From NCBI RefSeq assembly GCF_034661295.1, contig NZ_CP141062.1, forward strand, positions 2,604,001-2,668,000: 64,000 bases of DNA. Direction: 5' to 3'. The position numbers were made by a program, and so were the translations under genes. Positions 1 to 9,307 of the stretch are shown piece by piece (the stretch's first letter is position 1; each line of letters starts with the position of its first letter). The stretch comes from Faecalibacter sp. LW9. Its GTDB lineage: Bacteria; Bacteroidota; Bacteroidia; Flavobacteriales; Weeksellaceae. Below the pieces are notes generated by a model. It was not told where the DNA came from. It ran no database searches and saw only the letters and a list, made by a program, of their open reading frames with translations.

Positions 1-1
1 A

Positions 2-1390
<1,389 letters not shown>

Positions 1391-1392
1391 CC

Positions 1393-2532
1393 ATGAAAAA
1401 ATATATCTTACTTATCGGAGCAATCGCACTATTATCGAATTGCTCTAATCAATCGTCTGAAAATAATGCTAAGGAACAAACGTCTGCACAACCCACCTCA
1501 ATTCTAACTTTAACCGATGCGCAATTAAAGAATATTGAAATGGATACGATTTCATTTCAAAACATATCATTGCCAACCATCGTACGTTTAAATGCAAAAA
1601 CAGAAGTTACACCACAGCATACCGTATCAATTACAAATGCTTTTGGTGGATATGTTAAAGCCATTACTCTAATACCTGGAAATACGGTGACAAAAGGACA
1701 AGTTCTTGTCGTTTTAGAAGACCCGCAATACATCCAAATGCAAGAAGATTATTTGACAACTAAAGCCTTATTAGAGCAAGCCAATGCGGACTTCATTCGT
1801 CAAAGGGATTTGAACAGCGAACAAGCGGCAAGTGACAAAGTTTTACAACAAGCAAAAGCCAACCGTCAAACCTTAATGGTAAAAAAACGAGCTTTAGAGG
1901 AAAAACTTAAATTGATGAATATTCATCCAAATGCAGTTTCAATTAATACTATAAAAAGAACAATAAATGTCTATGCACCAATAAGTGGAATTGTAAATTC
2001 GGTATCAACTAATACGGGACAATATGTGTCCCCAGCTGATGCGATGGTAGAAATTATCAATCCCAATAGTGCTTTATTGAATATCAAGGTATTTGAAAAA
2101 GATTTGTATGAAGTAAATATTGGACAAGAATTAAAAGCATATACCAATTCTAACCCAAATCAAAAGCTCACAGCTAAAATCACCTCTATTTCAAAAGAAA
2201 TTAAAGATGATGGTACTGTTGATGTCTATGCCCAGATTACAAATCCAAATGGAATTAAAATTACCGCAAATATGTATCTGAATGTTGAGTTAACCGTCCA
2301 TCGAATGGCAACGAACGTATTACCAGAAGAAGCGGTAGTTCATTTTGAAGGAAAGGATTATGCCTTTGAGGTGTTAAAAAATAATCAATTCAAATTAATA
2401 CCAGTCGAAATAGGACAAACTCATCAAAATCAAGTTGAAATAAAATCACCTATAAATCAAGGAAAAGTGTATGTAAGCAAAGGAGCTTACCAATTACTGA
2501 CCGCAATGAAAAACAGTGGTGACAATGAATAA
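1393..2532 (+). CDS. efflux RND transporter periplasmic adaptor subunit (CzcB/CusB-like lipoprotein)
   Basis: 379 residues beginning with a lipoprotein signal (MKKYILLIGAIALLSNC; lipobox SNC), so probably anchored to a membrane. It has a biotinyl-lipoyl-like half (GGYVKAITLIPGNTVTKGQ), a coiled-coil hairpin around residues 110-175, the second lipoyl half (VYAPISGIVNSVSTNTGQYV), and C-terminal beta-barrel and proximal domains. This is the membrane-fusion subunit that bridges the permease and the TolC portion of the upstream fusion protein. It starts 2 bp after that gene. Its stop codon lies 6 bp from the left end of an IS1182-type element whose end hairpin probably terminates the operon. Confidence 0.88.
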   Translation: MKKYILLIGAIALLSNCSNQSSENNAKEQTSAQPTSILTLTDAQLKNIEMDTISFQNISLPTIVRLNAKTEVTPQHTVSITNAFGGYVKAITLIPGNTVTKGQVLVVLEDPQYIQMQEDYLTTKALLEQANADFIRQRDLNSEQAASDKVLQQAKANRQTLMVKKRALEEKLKLMNIHPNAVSINTIKRTINVYAPISGIVNSVSTNTGQYVSPADAMVEIINPNSALLNIKVFEKDLYEVNIGQELKAYTNSNPNQKLTAKITSISKEIKDDGTVDVYAQITNPNGIKITANMYLNVELTVHRMATNVLPEEAVVHFEGKDYAFEVLKNNQFKLIPVEIGQTHQNQVEIKSPINQGKVYVSKGAYQLLTAMKNSGDNE

Positions 2533-2538
2533 AAAAAA

Positions 2539-2571
2539 GAGGCTGTCTCAAAAGTGAGACAGCTTTTTTTT
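2539..2571 (+). terminator. intrinsic terminator formed by the left IS end
   Basis: GCTGTCTC-AAAAGT-GAGACAGC followed by eight T forms a strong hairpin 6 bp after the stop codon of the adaptor gene. The outer arm is also the left terminal inverted repeat of the IS, so the element end supplies the terminator. Confidence 0.7.
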
Positions 2572-2627
2572 AAGAAAAAAAGAAAGCCTAAGCTTTCCCA
2601 ATTGGTGCAATTTTATTAAATTGCTGT

Positions 2628-3965
2628 GTGTATACTAGTTCGAAAATAGTCTTTAAAGATTACAATCCCAAAGAAAATTTGCTTTTTCCTCCAAATTTAT
2701 CGGAGTTGATAGAAGAAAAGCATCCTGTTAGAGTTATTTCCAATATAATAGATGGTTTAGCAATTAAAAATCTTATTAATAGCTATAAACCATATGGAAC
2801 ATCATCTTATCACCCAAAAATGCTTCTGAAAGTGTTGATTTATGGCTACCTAAGTAATATTTATTCAAGCCGTAAATTAGAACAAGCACTGAAAGAAAAT
2901 ATTCATTTTATGTGGCTTTCTGGAATGAATCGTCCTGACCATAATACGATAAATCGCTTTCGTAGCGAGCGATTAAAAGGTAAACTGAAATCTATATTCA
3001 CTCAAATAGTCTTGCTTTTAGAAAAAGAAGGAATCGTTAGTTTAACAACCACTTTTGTTGATGGGACTAAGATTGAGGCAAACGCTAATCGCTATACATT
3101 CGTTTGGGGAAGAGCGATTAAAAAACACAAAGCTAGAATTTCTGAGCAGTTAGAAGACTTATGGAATTACGCAGAAAGTGTAGCAAAAGAAGAGCTTCAA
3201 AACACAGAAAATATTGAATTTAAAGAAATCGATTCTGAAAAAGTCACACAAACAATTGATAAGATAAATGAAGTTTTGAAAGATAAAAAAATCCCATCAA
3301 AGATTCGTCAAAAGCTCAATTATGGAAAGAAAAATTGGTCTAAGAATTTAGAAAAATACAAAAAACAAGAAGAGATTTTACAACAAAGAAATTCTTACTC
3401 TAAGACCGATACAGATGCTACATTTATGAGAATGAAAGAAGATCATATGAAAAATGGTCAGCTAAAACCCGCTTATAATCTGCAAATCTCCACGAATAAA
3501 CAGTATATTTTACATTATTCTATTCACCATAATCCAACCGATACAAAAACTCTAAAACCTCATTTAGCAGGTTTTGAGCAGCATTACCATAGAACTCCAA
3601 AAGAGCTTGTAGCCGATGCGGGCTATGGCTCAGAAGAAAATTATAACTTGCTTAAATCAAAAAAGATAAAACCTTACGTAAAATACAATTACTTCAGAAA
3701 AGATCAAAAATCAGGACAAATTACTTCTTCAGAGAGCAATCCCAAACTGGCTAAAATAAGAGAAAAAGCATATAAACTTCTCAATACAGTGAGAGGTATC
3801 AAACTCAGAAAACAAAGATGTCACGATGTTGAACCAGTTTTTGCCGAAATAAAACACAACAAAAACTTTAAACGATTTATGTTAAGAGGAGTTGATAAAG
3901 TCGAAATTGAAGTCGGCTTACTTGCTATTGCTCATAACTTAAAGAAAATGGCGAAAATCACCTGA
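2628..3965 (+). CDS. IS1182-family transposase, short form without the Cys-rich segment
   Basis: 445 residues, apparently starting at GTG. The N-terminal domain (IEEKHPVRV; YHPKMLLKVLIYGY; HNTINRFRSE) is the helical DNA-binding region seen in IS1182/IS5-like enzymes. The candidate DDE residues are present: Asp145 in FVDGTKIEA, Asp ~330 in ADAGYGSEENY, and Glu ~402 in DVEPVFAEIKHN. Compared with the second IS1182-type transposase in this window, about 60 residues carrying CPIG...CEGCPLRGVC are missing just before KLRKQRCHDVEPVF. The reading frame is otherwise unbroken, so this may be a natural short variant or an internally deleted copy; activity is uncertain. Confidence 0.85.
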   Translation: MYTSSKIVFKDYNPKENLLFPPNLSELIEEKHPVRVISNIIDGLAIKNLINSYKPYGTSSYHPKMLLKVLIYGYLSNIYSSRKLEQALKENIHFMWLSGMNRPDHNTINRFRSERLKGKLKSIFTQIVLLLEKEGIVSLTTTFVDGTKIEANANRYTFVWGRAIKKHKARISEQLEDLWNYAESVAKEELQNTENIEFKEIDSEKVTQTIDKINEVLKDKKIPSKIRQKLNYGKKNWSKNLEKYKKQEEILQQRNSYSKTDTDATFMRMKEDHMKNGQLKPAYNLQISTNKQYILHYSIHHNPTDTKTLKPHLAGFEQHYHRTPKELVADAGYGSEENYNLLKSKKIKPYVKYNYFRKDQKSGQITSSESNPKLAKIREKAYKLLNTVRGIKLRKQRCHDVEPVFAEIKHNKNFKRFMLRGVDKVEIEVGLLAIAHNLKKMAKIT

Positions 3966-4060
3966 AAAAAGTTCATTTTACCATCATTTTTACATTTTTT
4001 GCTTATTTAATTCAATTTTGAACTATTAAATTACAAAATTAGATTCATCAGATAAAATAC

Positions 4061-4092
4061 AAAAAAAAGAGACTGTCTTTTGAGACAGCCTC
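4061..4092 (-). terminator. intrinsic terminator formed by the right IS end
   Basis: Read on the minus strand, GAGGCTGTC-TCAAAA-GACAGTCTC followed by eight T lies directly after the stop codon of the ABC permease gene. It overlaps the right inverted repeat of the IS. Confidence 0.7.
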
Positions 4093-4096
4093 ATTT

Positions 4097-5416
4097 TTAG
4101 TTTTTATATGTAATCCATTTCAACATTTCTTTAAGCGTTGGTTTTTTACCATAGATTAAAATTCCAATGCGATAGATTTTTGAAGCCAATAAGATCATTC
4201 CAATAGTACTCAACAAAAGAATAAAAATAGATAATGCAAGTTCCCAAATCGGAATATCAAAAGGGACACGTGTAATCATTGCAATCGGGGATGTTAATGG
4301 AATCATTGATACCCAAAAGGCAACTGGACCATCAGGATTTTGTAAACTCGTAAATGCGCCATATAATCCAATACTCATAGGAATTAATGGAAAATATGTA
4401 AATTGTTGGGTATCGGTATCATTATCAACCGCAGATCCAATAGCTGCAAAAATTGAAGAATAAAATAAATATCCTAGAATAAAGTACACGATAAAAGTGA
4501 AAATAATCAAAGGATAGTTAAACGACAATAACACTTCACTCGTTTCAGCTGCCATTTGCATTAAATCAGGATTCGCTTCCATTAATTCTTGCTGATCTAA
4601 AGCTTGTTGAGCCATATCCATTCGACTAGATACTAACATTGGAAAAATGGATAATAAACCAATGGTCATCCCGATCCAAATGGAAAATTGGGTCACGGCA
4701 ACCAGCGTTGTTCCTAAAATTTTACCCAACATTAACTCGAAAGGCTTAACTGATGATATAATAATTTCAATTACGCGATTGTTTTTCTCTTCTACCACAG
4801 AACGCATCACTTTCACACCATAAATCATAATGAACATAAAAATGATATAAGTTAAAGCACCAGCTAAAGCAATTTTTAATTCTAAGCCTTTATCTTCTTT
4901 CCCTTCTTTAACATTATACACATTCAGAGACACATTTGAAGTGGTATTTTTTAATGCCGTTTGATCTATTCCGGATTGTTTTAAACGGGATTCTTCGATG
5001 AAATCCGACATCATTCCAGCAATTTTTTCTCGATTGGAAATTCCTAAATTCCCATTCGTTGAAATTTTCGTATTCTTTTCAATATGTTCAAAATTTCCAT
5101 CCGTATTTGCAGGAATCTCTAATAATGCGCTTAAATACTCGCTTCCACTCAATGTATCCTTAATCGCTTTTGCTTCAGATGGAGTATAGATATTGAAAAT
5201 CATATTTTCATCTGACTTAAAAGTTGTGATAAATTGGGCACTTTCATCAATAACAGCAATATTTTTTACTTCTGAATTATTGGCTGAATTCAACCAAAAA
5301 ATAAATCCTCCTGCACCCACAAGTAGCAGTGGAGACAAAATCGTCATGATGATAAAGGCTTTATTCTTGACTTGTGATAAAAATTCTCGCGATGCGACAA
5401 GTATAATATTTTTCAT
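4097..5416 (-). CDS. ABC transporter permease (NatB-like, ABC-2 type)
   Basis: 439 residues. An N-terminal helix (residues ~20-43, AFIIMTILSPLLLVGAGGF) is followed by a long extracytoplasmic domain (~45-180) and a bundle of at least five membrane helices in the C-terminal half. The opening MKNIILVASREFLSQVKNKAF is typical of ABC2_membrane_3/NatB-type exporters. The gene lies 9 bp after the partner ATPase gene, so the two are co-transcribed. NatAB of Bacillus exports Na+, but in Bacteroidetes the substrate of this pair is not established and I do not assign one. Its terminator is supplied by the end of the neighbouring IS. Confidence 0.85.
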   Translation of the reverse strand: MKNIILVASREFLSQVKNKAFIIMTILSPLLLVGAGGFIFWLNSANNSEVKNIAVIDESAQFITTFKSDENMIFNIYTPSEAKAIKDTLSGSEYLSALLEIPANTDGNFEHIEKNTKISTNGNLGISNREKIAGMMSDFIEESRLKQSGIDQTALKNTTSNVSLNVYNVKEGKEDKGLELKIALAGALTYIIFMFIMIYGVKVMRSVVEEKNNRVIEIIISSVKPFELMLGKILGTTLVAVTQFSIWIGMTIGLLSIFPMLVSSRMDMAQQALDQQELMEANPDLMQMAAETSEVLLSFNYPLIIFTFIVYFILGYLFYSSIFAAIGSAVDNDTDTQQFTYFPLIPMSIGLYGAFTSLQNPDGPVAFWVSMIPLTSPIAMITRVPFDIPIWELALSIFILLLSTIGMILLASKIYRIGILIYGKKPTLKEMLKWITYKN

Positions 5417-5425
5417 TAGTAATAA

Positions 5426-6358
5426 TTATTTGGCGTTGGCATTGGATTGTTTAACGGCTTGTAAAAACACATCATTCATCGATGGGATTTTTTCTTTAAA
5501 TTGTGATATATGCCCCATTTCAATTAATTCTTTCAATACAACATTAGAATTTAATGTTTTATCAATCATCATTTGAAAAGAAGTCAAGTTCCCTTTTTTC
5601 TCAATTGTTCGGATTTGATATTTCTTTTCTAACATTTGAAGTCCTTCAGCCGATAGGTGTTCAATTCCAACAGCATATTCTCCTGATTTAAATTGGTTTC
5701 TCACCTCTTCAATCGTACCATCTAAAACTTTGTTGGACTGATTAATCAACGCTACATGATCACACATTTCTTCTACCGATTCCATACGGTGGGTTGAGAA
5801 AATAACGGTTGTGCCTTTGTCTCTCAGTTCTAAAATTTCATTGGCAATCACTTGAGCATTTACAGGATCGAATCCTGAAAAGGGTTCATCGAAAATAAGT
5901 AATGAAGGTTCATGAATTACCGTAACGACAAATTGAACTTTTTGTCCCATTCCTTTGGATAATTCACTTAATTTTTTGTCCCACCAGGACATGATTCCTA
6001 GTTTTTCGAACCAATATGTCGTACGAATTCGAGCTTCATGCGCAGAAAGTCCTTTTAAACGAGCAAAATAAATGGCCTGCTCACCCACTTTCATATTTTT
6101 ATACAATCCACGTTCTTCAGGCATATACCCGACTTGTGCAATTGATTTTTTGGTTAAAGGTTCCCCATTCAAGAAAATCTTACCTTCATCAGGCGCAGTA
6201 ATTTGATTAACGATACGAATAAAAGTCGTTTTCCCTGCTCCATTCGGCTCAAGTAGACCATAAATAGAACCTTGTGGAATATTAATGCTAAAGTTATTTA
6301 AAGCAACTTTATCTTTATATCTACGTGTTAAATTTTCTGCTTGTAATAAGTATTCCAT
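5426..6358 (-). CDS. ABC transporter ATP-binding protein (NatA-like)
   Basis: 310 residues from the ATG at 6358 (MEYLLQAENLTRRYKD). An in-frame extension to 6442 exists, but family proteins start here. The nucleotide-binding domain carries PNGAGKTT (Walker A), GYMPEERGLY (Q-loop region), LSKGMGQKVQ (signature), LLIFDEPFSGFDP (Walker B) and the H-loop FSTHRME. A C-terminal extension of ~90 residues is usual for this subfamily. It powers the permease encoded 9 bp downstream. The first residue of Walker A, normally Gly (GPNGAGKT), is Glu here (codon GAG), one transition away from GGG; whether this weakens ATP binding is not known. Confidence 0.87.
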   Translation of the reverse strand: MEYLLQAENLTRRYKDKVALNNFSINIPQGSIYGLLEPNGAGKTTFIRIVNQITAPDEGKIFLNGEPLTKKSIAQVGYMPEERGLYKNMKVGEQAIYFARLKGLSAHEARIRTTYWFEKLGIMSWWDKKLSELSKGMGQKVQFVVTVIHEPSLLIFDEPFSGFDPVNAQVIANEILELRDKGTTVIFSTHRMESVEEMCDHVALINQSNKVLDGTIEEVRNQFKSGEYAVGIEHLSAEGLQMLEKKYQIRTIEKKGNLTSFQMMIDKTLNSNVVLKELIEMGHISQFKEKIPSMNDVFLQAVKQSNANAK

Positions 6359-6408
6359 GTTGATGTTTCGTTGAATTTGCAAAGTTAGTAAGAAGAAGTG
6401 TATTATTG

Positions 6409-6750
6409 TTACAAAAAATCTTCCGCTGTACGTGGATCCCAAAGCACACCTTTGAAATCCACTATTTTATGATCAATAATTTTATGCCCTTCCCGTTCCA
6501 GTAAGCCTTGCATTTGTTCCGGTGGATTAAAATGATGACGTCCCGTTAAAACACCATTTCGATTAACCACACGATGTGCAGGTACTTGATCTTCCAGAAC
6601 AACTTGATTTAAAGCATAACCTACCACACGAGCGGAAAATCCACTACCAATAAGTTGGGCAATAATTCCATAAGTGCAAACCTTTCCCTCAGGGATAGCT
6701 CTTACAATTTGATAAATTTCTTCGTAGGAATTATTTATTTCTTTTTTCAT
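6409..6750 (-). CDS. alkyltransferase-like protein of the MGMT/Ogt family (no acceptor Cys)
   Basis: 113 residues from the ATG at 6750 (MKKEINNSYEEIYQ). It matches the DNA-binding domain of O6-alkylguanine-DNA alkyltransferase (IPEGKVCTYGIIAQLIG; ARVVGYAL; VPAHRVVNRNG). The active-site PCHRV of true alkyltransferases reads PAHRV, so it cannot accept an alkyl group. Alkyltransferase-like proteins of this kind bind alkylated bases and pass the lesion to nucleotide excision repair; that role is inferred. The gene starts inside a 463-bp tandem duplication, so its first ~98 bp occur twice, but only this copy is full length. Confidence 0.82.
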   Translation of the reverse strand: MKKEINNSYEEIYQIVRAIPEGKVCTYGIIAQLIGSGFSARVVGYALNQVVLEDQVPAHRVVNRNGVLTGRHHFNPPEQMQGLLEREGHKIIDHKIVDFKGVLWDPRTAEDFL

Positions 6751-7115
6751 GATGTTGATTTTTATTGTAAATTTAAGACAAACCATTAGCGCCTATGCAC
6801 AACAAAGTACGAATTAAAACCCTAAGAAGCCGTCCTCGATTTAAAGTTTACACAAAAGCTTCTAAAGAAGAATTAATTCAATTGATCAAAAAACATTTAC
6901 AAAACAATTCAAAAGCAATTGGCGGTTACGCGAATAAAGAATTTGCTATGGTACGCTTAAGGAAGGAAAAAGAACAATTCTGTACAATTACAAATACGAT
7001 GGGAACAAGATGAGGATAACATACAGCACACAGTAGTTCGTGGCATTATAGGTCCTCGTCCCAATGTATGGACGTTCTTTATGTTTATGTATGGATTATC
7101 AGGAGCGTTGCTCTT
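6653..7115. repeat. 463-bp perfect tandem duplication, unit 1
   Basis: Unit 1 (6653-7115) and unit 2 (7116-7578) are head-to-tail and identical as far as I can read them. The unit covers the 5' third of the alkyltransferase-like gene, the divergent promoter region, and the 5' two thirds of a membrane-protein gene. Only a single A is shared at the breakpoints, so it looks like a recent microhomology or slippage event, or an assembly artefact. Confidence 0.9.
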
Positions 7116-7128
7116 AGTTGGGCAATAA
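6795..7128 (+). pseudogene. truncated upstream copy of a two-helix membrane protein gene
   Basis: The ATG at 6795 opens a 72-residue frame (MHNKVRIKTLRSRPRFKVYT...) that ends at 7013. The homologous continuation (IRWEQDEDN, RGIIGPRPNVWTFFMFMYG) lies in the next frame and runs into the duplication junction, ending in VGQ-stop at 7126. It thus carries the same frameshift as the downstream copy and has lost the 3' part. It is a product of the 463-bp duplication and is unlikely to encode a working protein. Confidence 0.75.
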
Positions 7129-7213
7129 TTCCATAAGTGCAAACCTTTCCCTCAGGGATAGCTCTTACAATTTGATAAATTTCTTCGTAGGAATTATTTA
7201 TTTCTTTTTTCAT
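7116..7213 (-). pseudogene. 5' fragment of the alkyltransferase-like gene
   Basis: Exact copy of the first ~98 bp of the gene starting at 6750 (start codon now at 7213), created by the tandem duplication. Past 7116 the frame runs into antisense sequence of the neighbouring gene, giving a chimeric tail. Any promoter of the intact gene is duplicated here and would transcribe antisense to the truncated copy upstream. Confidence 0.8.
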
Positions 7214-7578
7214 GATGTTGATTTTTATTGTAAATTTAAGACAAACCATTAGCGCCTATGCACAACAAAGTACGAATTAAAACCCTAAGAAGCCGTCCTC
7301 GATTTAAAGTTTACACAAAAGCTTCTAAAGAAGAATTAATTCAATTGATCAAAAAACATTTACAAAACAATTCAAAAGCAATTGGCGGTTACGCGAATAA
7401 AGAATTTGCTATGGTACGCTTAAGGAAGGAAAAAGAACAATTCTGTACAATTACAAATACGATGGGAACAAGATGAGGATAACATACAGCACACAGTAGT
7501 TCGTGGCATTATAGGTCCTCGTCCCAATGTATGGACGTTCTTTATGTTTATGTATGGATTATCAGGAGCGTTGCTCTT
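7116..7578. repeat. 463-bp perfect tandem duplication, unit 2
   Basis: Second copy of the unit. It restores continuity with the unique 3' part of the membrane-protein gene at 7579 onward. Confidence 0.9.
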
Positions 7579-7777
7579 AACTTTAGGCTCCTATGCCCTT
7601 TCTGAATATATCGTCAATGGTGAAAGTCATTGGGTTTGGAGTGTTCCTGTTGCCCTTTGTATTGGTATAGGTACATATATTGCCACCCGAATTGGACAAA
7701 ATTTAGCAAAAGAACATTTACATGTTTTAAATGACTTTGTGGATGATTTATTTCAAGAAGTCGAATTTTATGAATAA
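7258..7777 (+). pseudogene. flavobacterial membrane protein with two TM helices, frameshifted
   Basis: The first frame (7258-7476) encodes the soluble N-terminal part, ending RLRKEKEQF before a divergent tail. The second frame continues with SVQLQIRWEQDEDN, IIGPRPNVWTFFMFMYGLSG and a second helix, and stops at 7777. Joined, they give a protein of about 170 residues resembling uncharacterised flavobacterial proteins (soluble domain, GP..VWTFFMF helix, a second helix, then ARIGQ). The frames meet near 7440, where a net +1 shift is needed. The same shift is present in the upstream copy, so it predates the duplication. Function unknown; either a pseudogene or an assembly error. It may instead be expressed as two pieces. 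Confidence 0.65.
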
Positions 7778-7778
7778 A

Positions 7779-7804
7779 AAAACCACTTCATTCGAAGTGG
7801 TTTT
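7779..7804. terminator. bidirectional intrinsic terminator
   Basis: AAAACCACTTC-ATTC-GAAGTGGTTTT with A/T runs on both sides, between the frameshifted gene (+) and the cold-shock gene (-). Confidence 0.85.
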
Positions 7805-7826
7805 ACATTTAAGAAATATGGTATGA

Positions 7827-8018
7827 TTATATTGTCTTAACATTTACAGCCATTGTACCTTTACGTCCTTCAGCTAAGTCGAAAGAAACTTCATCGTTTT
7901 CTTTTACTTTGTCTACTAAACCTGTAACGTGTACAAAAAACTCTTTTCCTGATTCTGTTTCTTTAATAAATCCAAATCCTTTTTCTTCATTAAAGAATTT
8001 TACAGTTCCTTTATTCAT
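7827..8018 (-). CDS. cold-shock protein (CspA family)
   Basis: 63 residues, the full length of a single cold-shock domain. It has the RNA-binding motifs RNP1 (KGFGFI) and RNP2 (FFVHVTG). It binds single-stranded RNA/DNA and acts as an RNA chaperone in the cytoplasm. It is monocistronic; the shared hairpin at 7779-7804 is the likely terminator. The 140 bp upstream are very A/T rich and divide it from the divergent hemW promoter. Confidence 0.95.
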   Translation of the reverse strand: MNKGTVKFFNEEKGFGFIKETESGKEFFVHVTGLVDKVKENDEVSFDLAEGRKGTMAVNVKTI

Positions 8019-8111
8019 GATATTCTAAATTATTGGTGAAAGATAGAATAATAAATTTTATAAATCACAATTTTTTAGAAATATTTTTTTCAAAATTTCA
8101 AAAACATAAGC

Positions 8112-8143
8112 TTGATTTTTTAAAGTTTTTAAAATTAACTTTG
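8112..8143 (+). promoter_or_regulatory. Bacteroidetes-type promoter of hemW
   Basis: TTG at 8112-8114 and TAACTTTG at 8136-8143, separated by 21 bp, match the Bacteroidetes sigma-ABfr consensus (TTTG / TAnnTTTG). The start codon follows 18 bp after the -7 box. Confidence 0.6.
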
Positions 8144-8161
8144 CATTAAAATACAATCGTC

Positions 8162-9289
8162 TTGGCAGGAATTTATATCCACATCCCTTATTGCAAGCAG
8201 AAATGCAGTTATTGTGATTTTCATTTCTCAACAAATTTGAGTTCGAAATCAACTATGGTTGAAGCAATTATCAAAGAGTTAGAAATGCGAAAAAATGAAA
8301 TTTCTACACCCATTGAAACCATTTATTTTGGGGGTGGAACTCCTTCTATATTGCAATCCCATGAATTGGATGCCATCTTTTATGCACTCCATAAACAGTA
8401 TGATTTATCCCAAATCAAAGAAGTAACGCTTGAAGCTAATCCCGATGATTTAACGAAAGAAAAATTAAAATTCTTTCAATCCACTCCAATTAATCGTTTC
8501 TCGATTGGAGTACAATCCTTCTTTGAAGAGGATTTAAGACTGATGAATCGAGCGCATAATGCTCAAGAAGCAGAAAATTGCATCCAAATGGCACAGGATT
8601 TTGGATTTGATAATTTAACCATTGATTTGATATATGGTTCTAATACGACCACACATGAGATGTGGCACCAAAATCTTCAAAAAGCAGTAGACTTAGGGAT
8701 TAACCATATCTCATCCTATGCTTTAACAGTGGAAGAAAAAACCACATTGGATCATAAAATTGAAAAAGGTGAATGGAAACCCATTAGCGATCAACACCAG
8801 TCCGAACAATTCGATGACTTGGTTCAATTTTTAGAACGCCAAGGGTTTATTCAGTATGAAATCTCAAATTTTGGAAAACCAGGCTATTTTTCGCAACATA
8901 ATTCCAACTATTGGAAAGGGGTACCATATATCGGAATTGGACCTTCAGCTCACTCATACAAAGGAAATCAAAGAGCTTGGAATGTAGCAAACAATGCCAA
9001 GTATATCCATTCAATATCCAACAATCAGTTGCCCATCGAAATCGAAAATTTATCCCTAATCGATCAATACAATGAACAGGTTATGATAGGTCTTCGTACC
9101 ATTTATGGAATAGACCCAAACATTATTTTAAAACGTTATGGTTTAAAAATAAATGATTATTTTCAACACGAATTAAAAGAATTAATCAACGAAAATTTAG
9201 TGCAACAAATTGACGGTAAAATTATTTTAACCAAAGAAGCAAAATTTTTCGCCGATGGCATAGCTTCTCGCCTATTTTACGTCGATTAA
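8162..9289 (+). CDS. hemW: radical SAM haem chaperone HemW (coproporphyrinogen dehydrogenase-like)
   Basis: 375 residues starting at TTG (MAGIYIHIPYC), the only start consistent with the family N-terminus. The radical SAM 4Fe-4S ligands are Cys11, Cys15 and Cys18 (CKQKCSYC). FGGGTPS and the SIGVQSF strand follow, and the HemN C-terminal domain comes last. It resembles HemN, but its length and start fit HemW, which carries haem for insertion into target proteins rather than oxidising coproporphyrinogen. murI starts 18 bp downstream with its own -7 box. Confidence 0.9.
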   Translation: MAGIYIHIPYCKQKCSYCDFHFSTNLSSKSTMVEAIIKELEMRKNEISTPIETIYFGGGTPSILQSHELDAIFYALHKQYDLSQIKEVTLEANPDDLTKEKLKFFQSTPINRFSIGVQSFFEEDLRLMNRAHNAQEAENCIQMAQDFGFDNLTIDLIYGSNTTTHEMWHQNLQKAVDLGINHISSYALTVEEKTTLDHKIEKGEWKPISDQHQSEQFDDLVQFLERQGFIQYEISNFGKPGYFSQHNSNYWKGVPYIGIGPSAHSYKGNQRAWNVANNAKYIHSISNNQLPIEIENLSLIDQYNEQVMIGLRTIYGIDPNIILKRYGLKINDYFQHELKELINENLVQQIDGKIILTKEAKFFADGIASRLFYVD

Positions 9290-9294
9290 TTTTA

Positions 9295-9302
9295 TAAATT
9301 TG
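9295..9302 (+). promoter_or_regulatory. -7 box of murI, almost leaderless
   Basis: TAAATTTG ends 5 bp before the murI ATG at 9308, so a transcript started from it would have a leader of only a few bases, or none. Confidence 0.5.
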
Positions 9303-9307
9303 CAGAT

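Larger units (their letters stand above)
2539..4092. mobile_element. IS1182-family insertion sequence (copy 1)
   Basis: The ends are the inverted repeats GAGGCTGTCTCAAAAG at 2539-2554 and its exact complement at 4077-4092, giving an element of about 1,554 bp around one transposase gene. Both ends can also fold into hairpins followed by T runs (2539-2571 on +, 4092-4061 on -). The A/T-rich flanks (A8 on the left, ATTTTT on the right) make any short target duplication impossible to define. The element sits between convergent genes, 6 bp after one stop codon and 4 bp before the other. Confidence 0.8.

Noticed and set aside
6409-6750. Active O6-methylguanine methyltransferase
   Set aside because: The acceptor Cys is replaced by Ala (PAHRV), so only the alkyltransferase-like call is supported.
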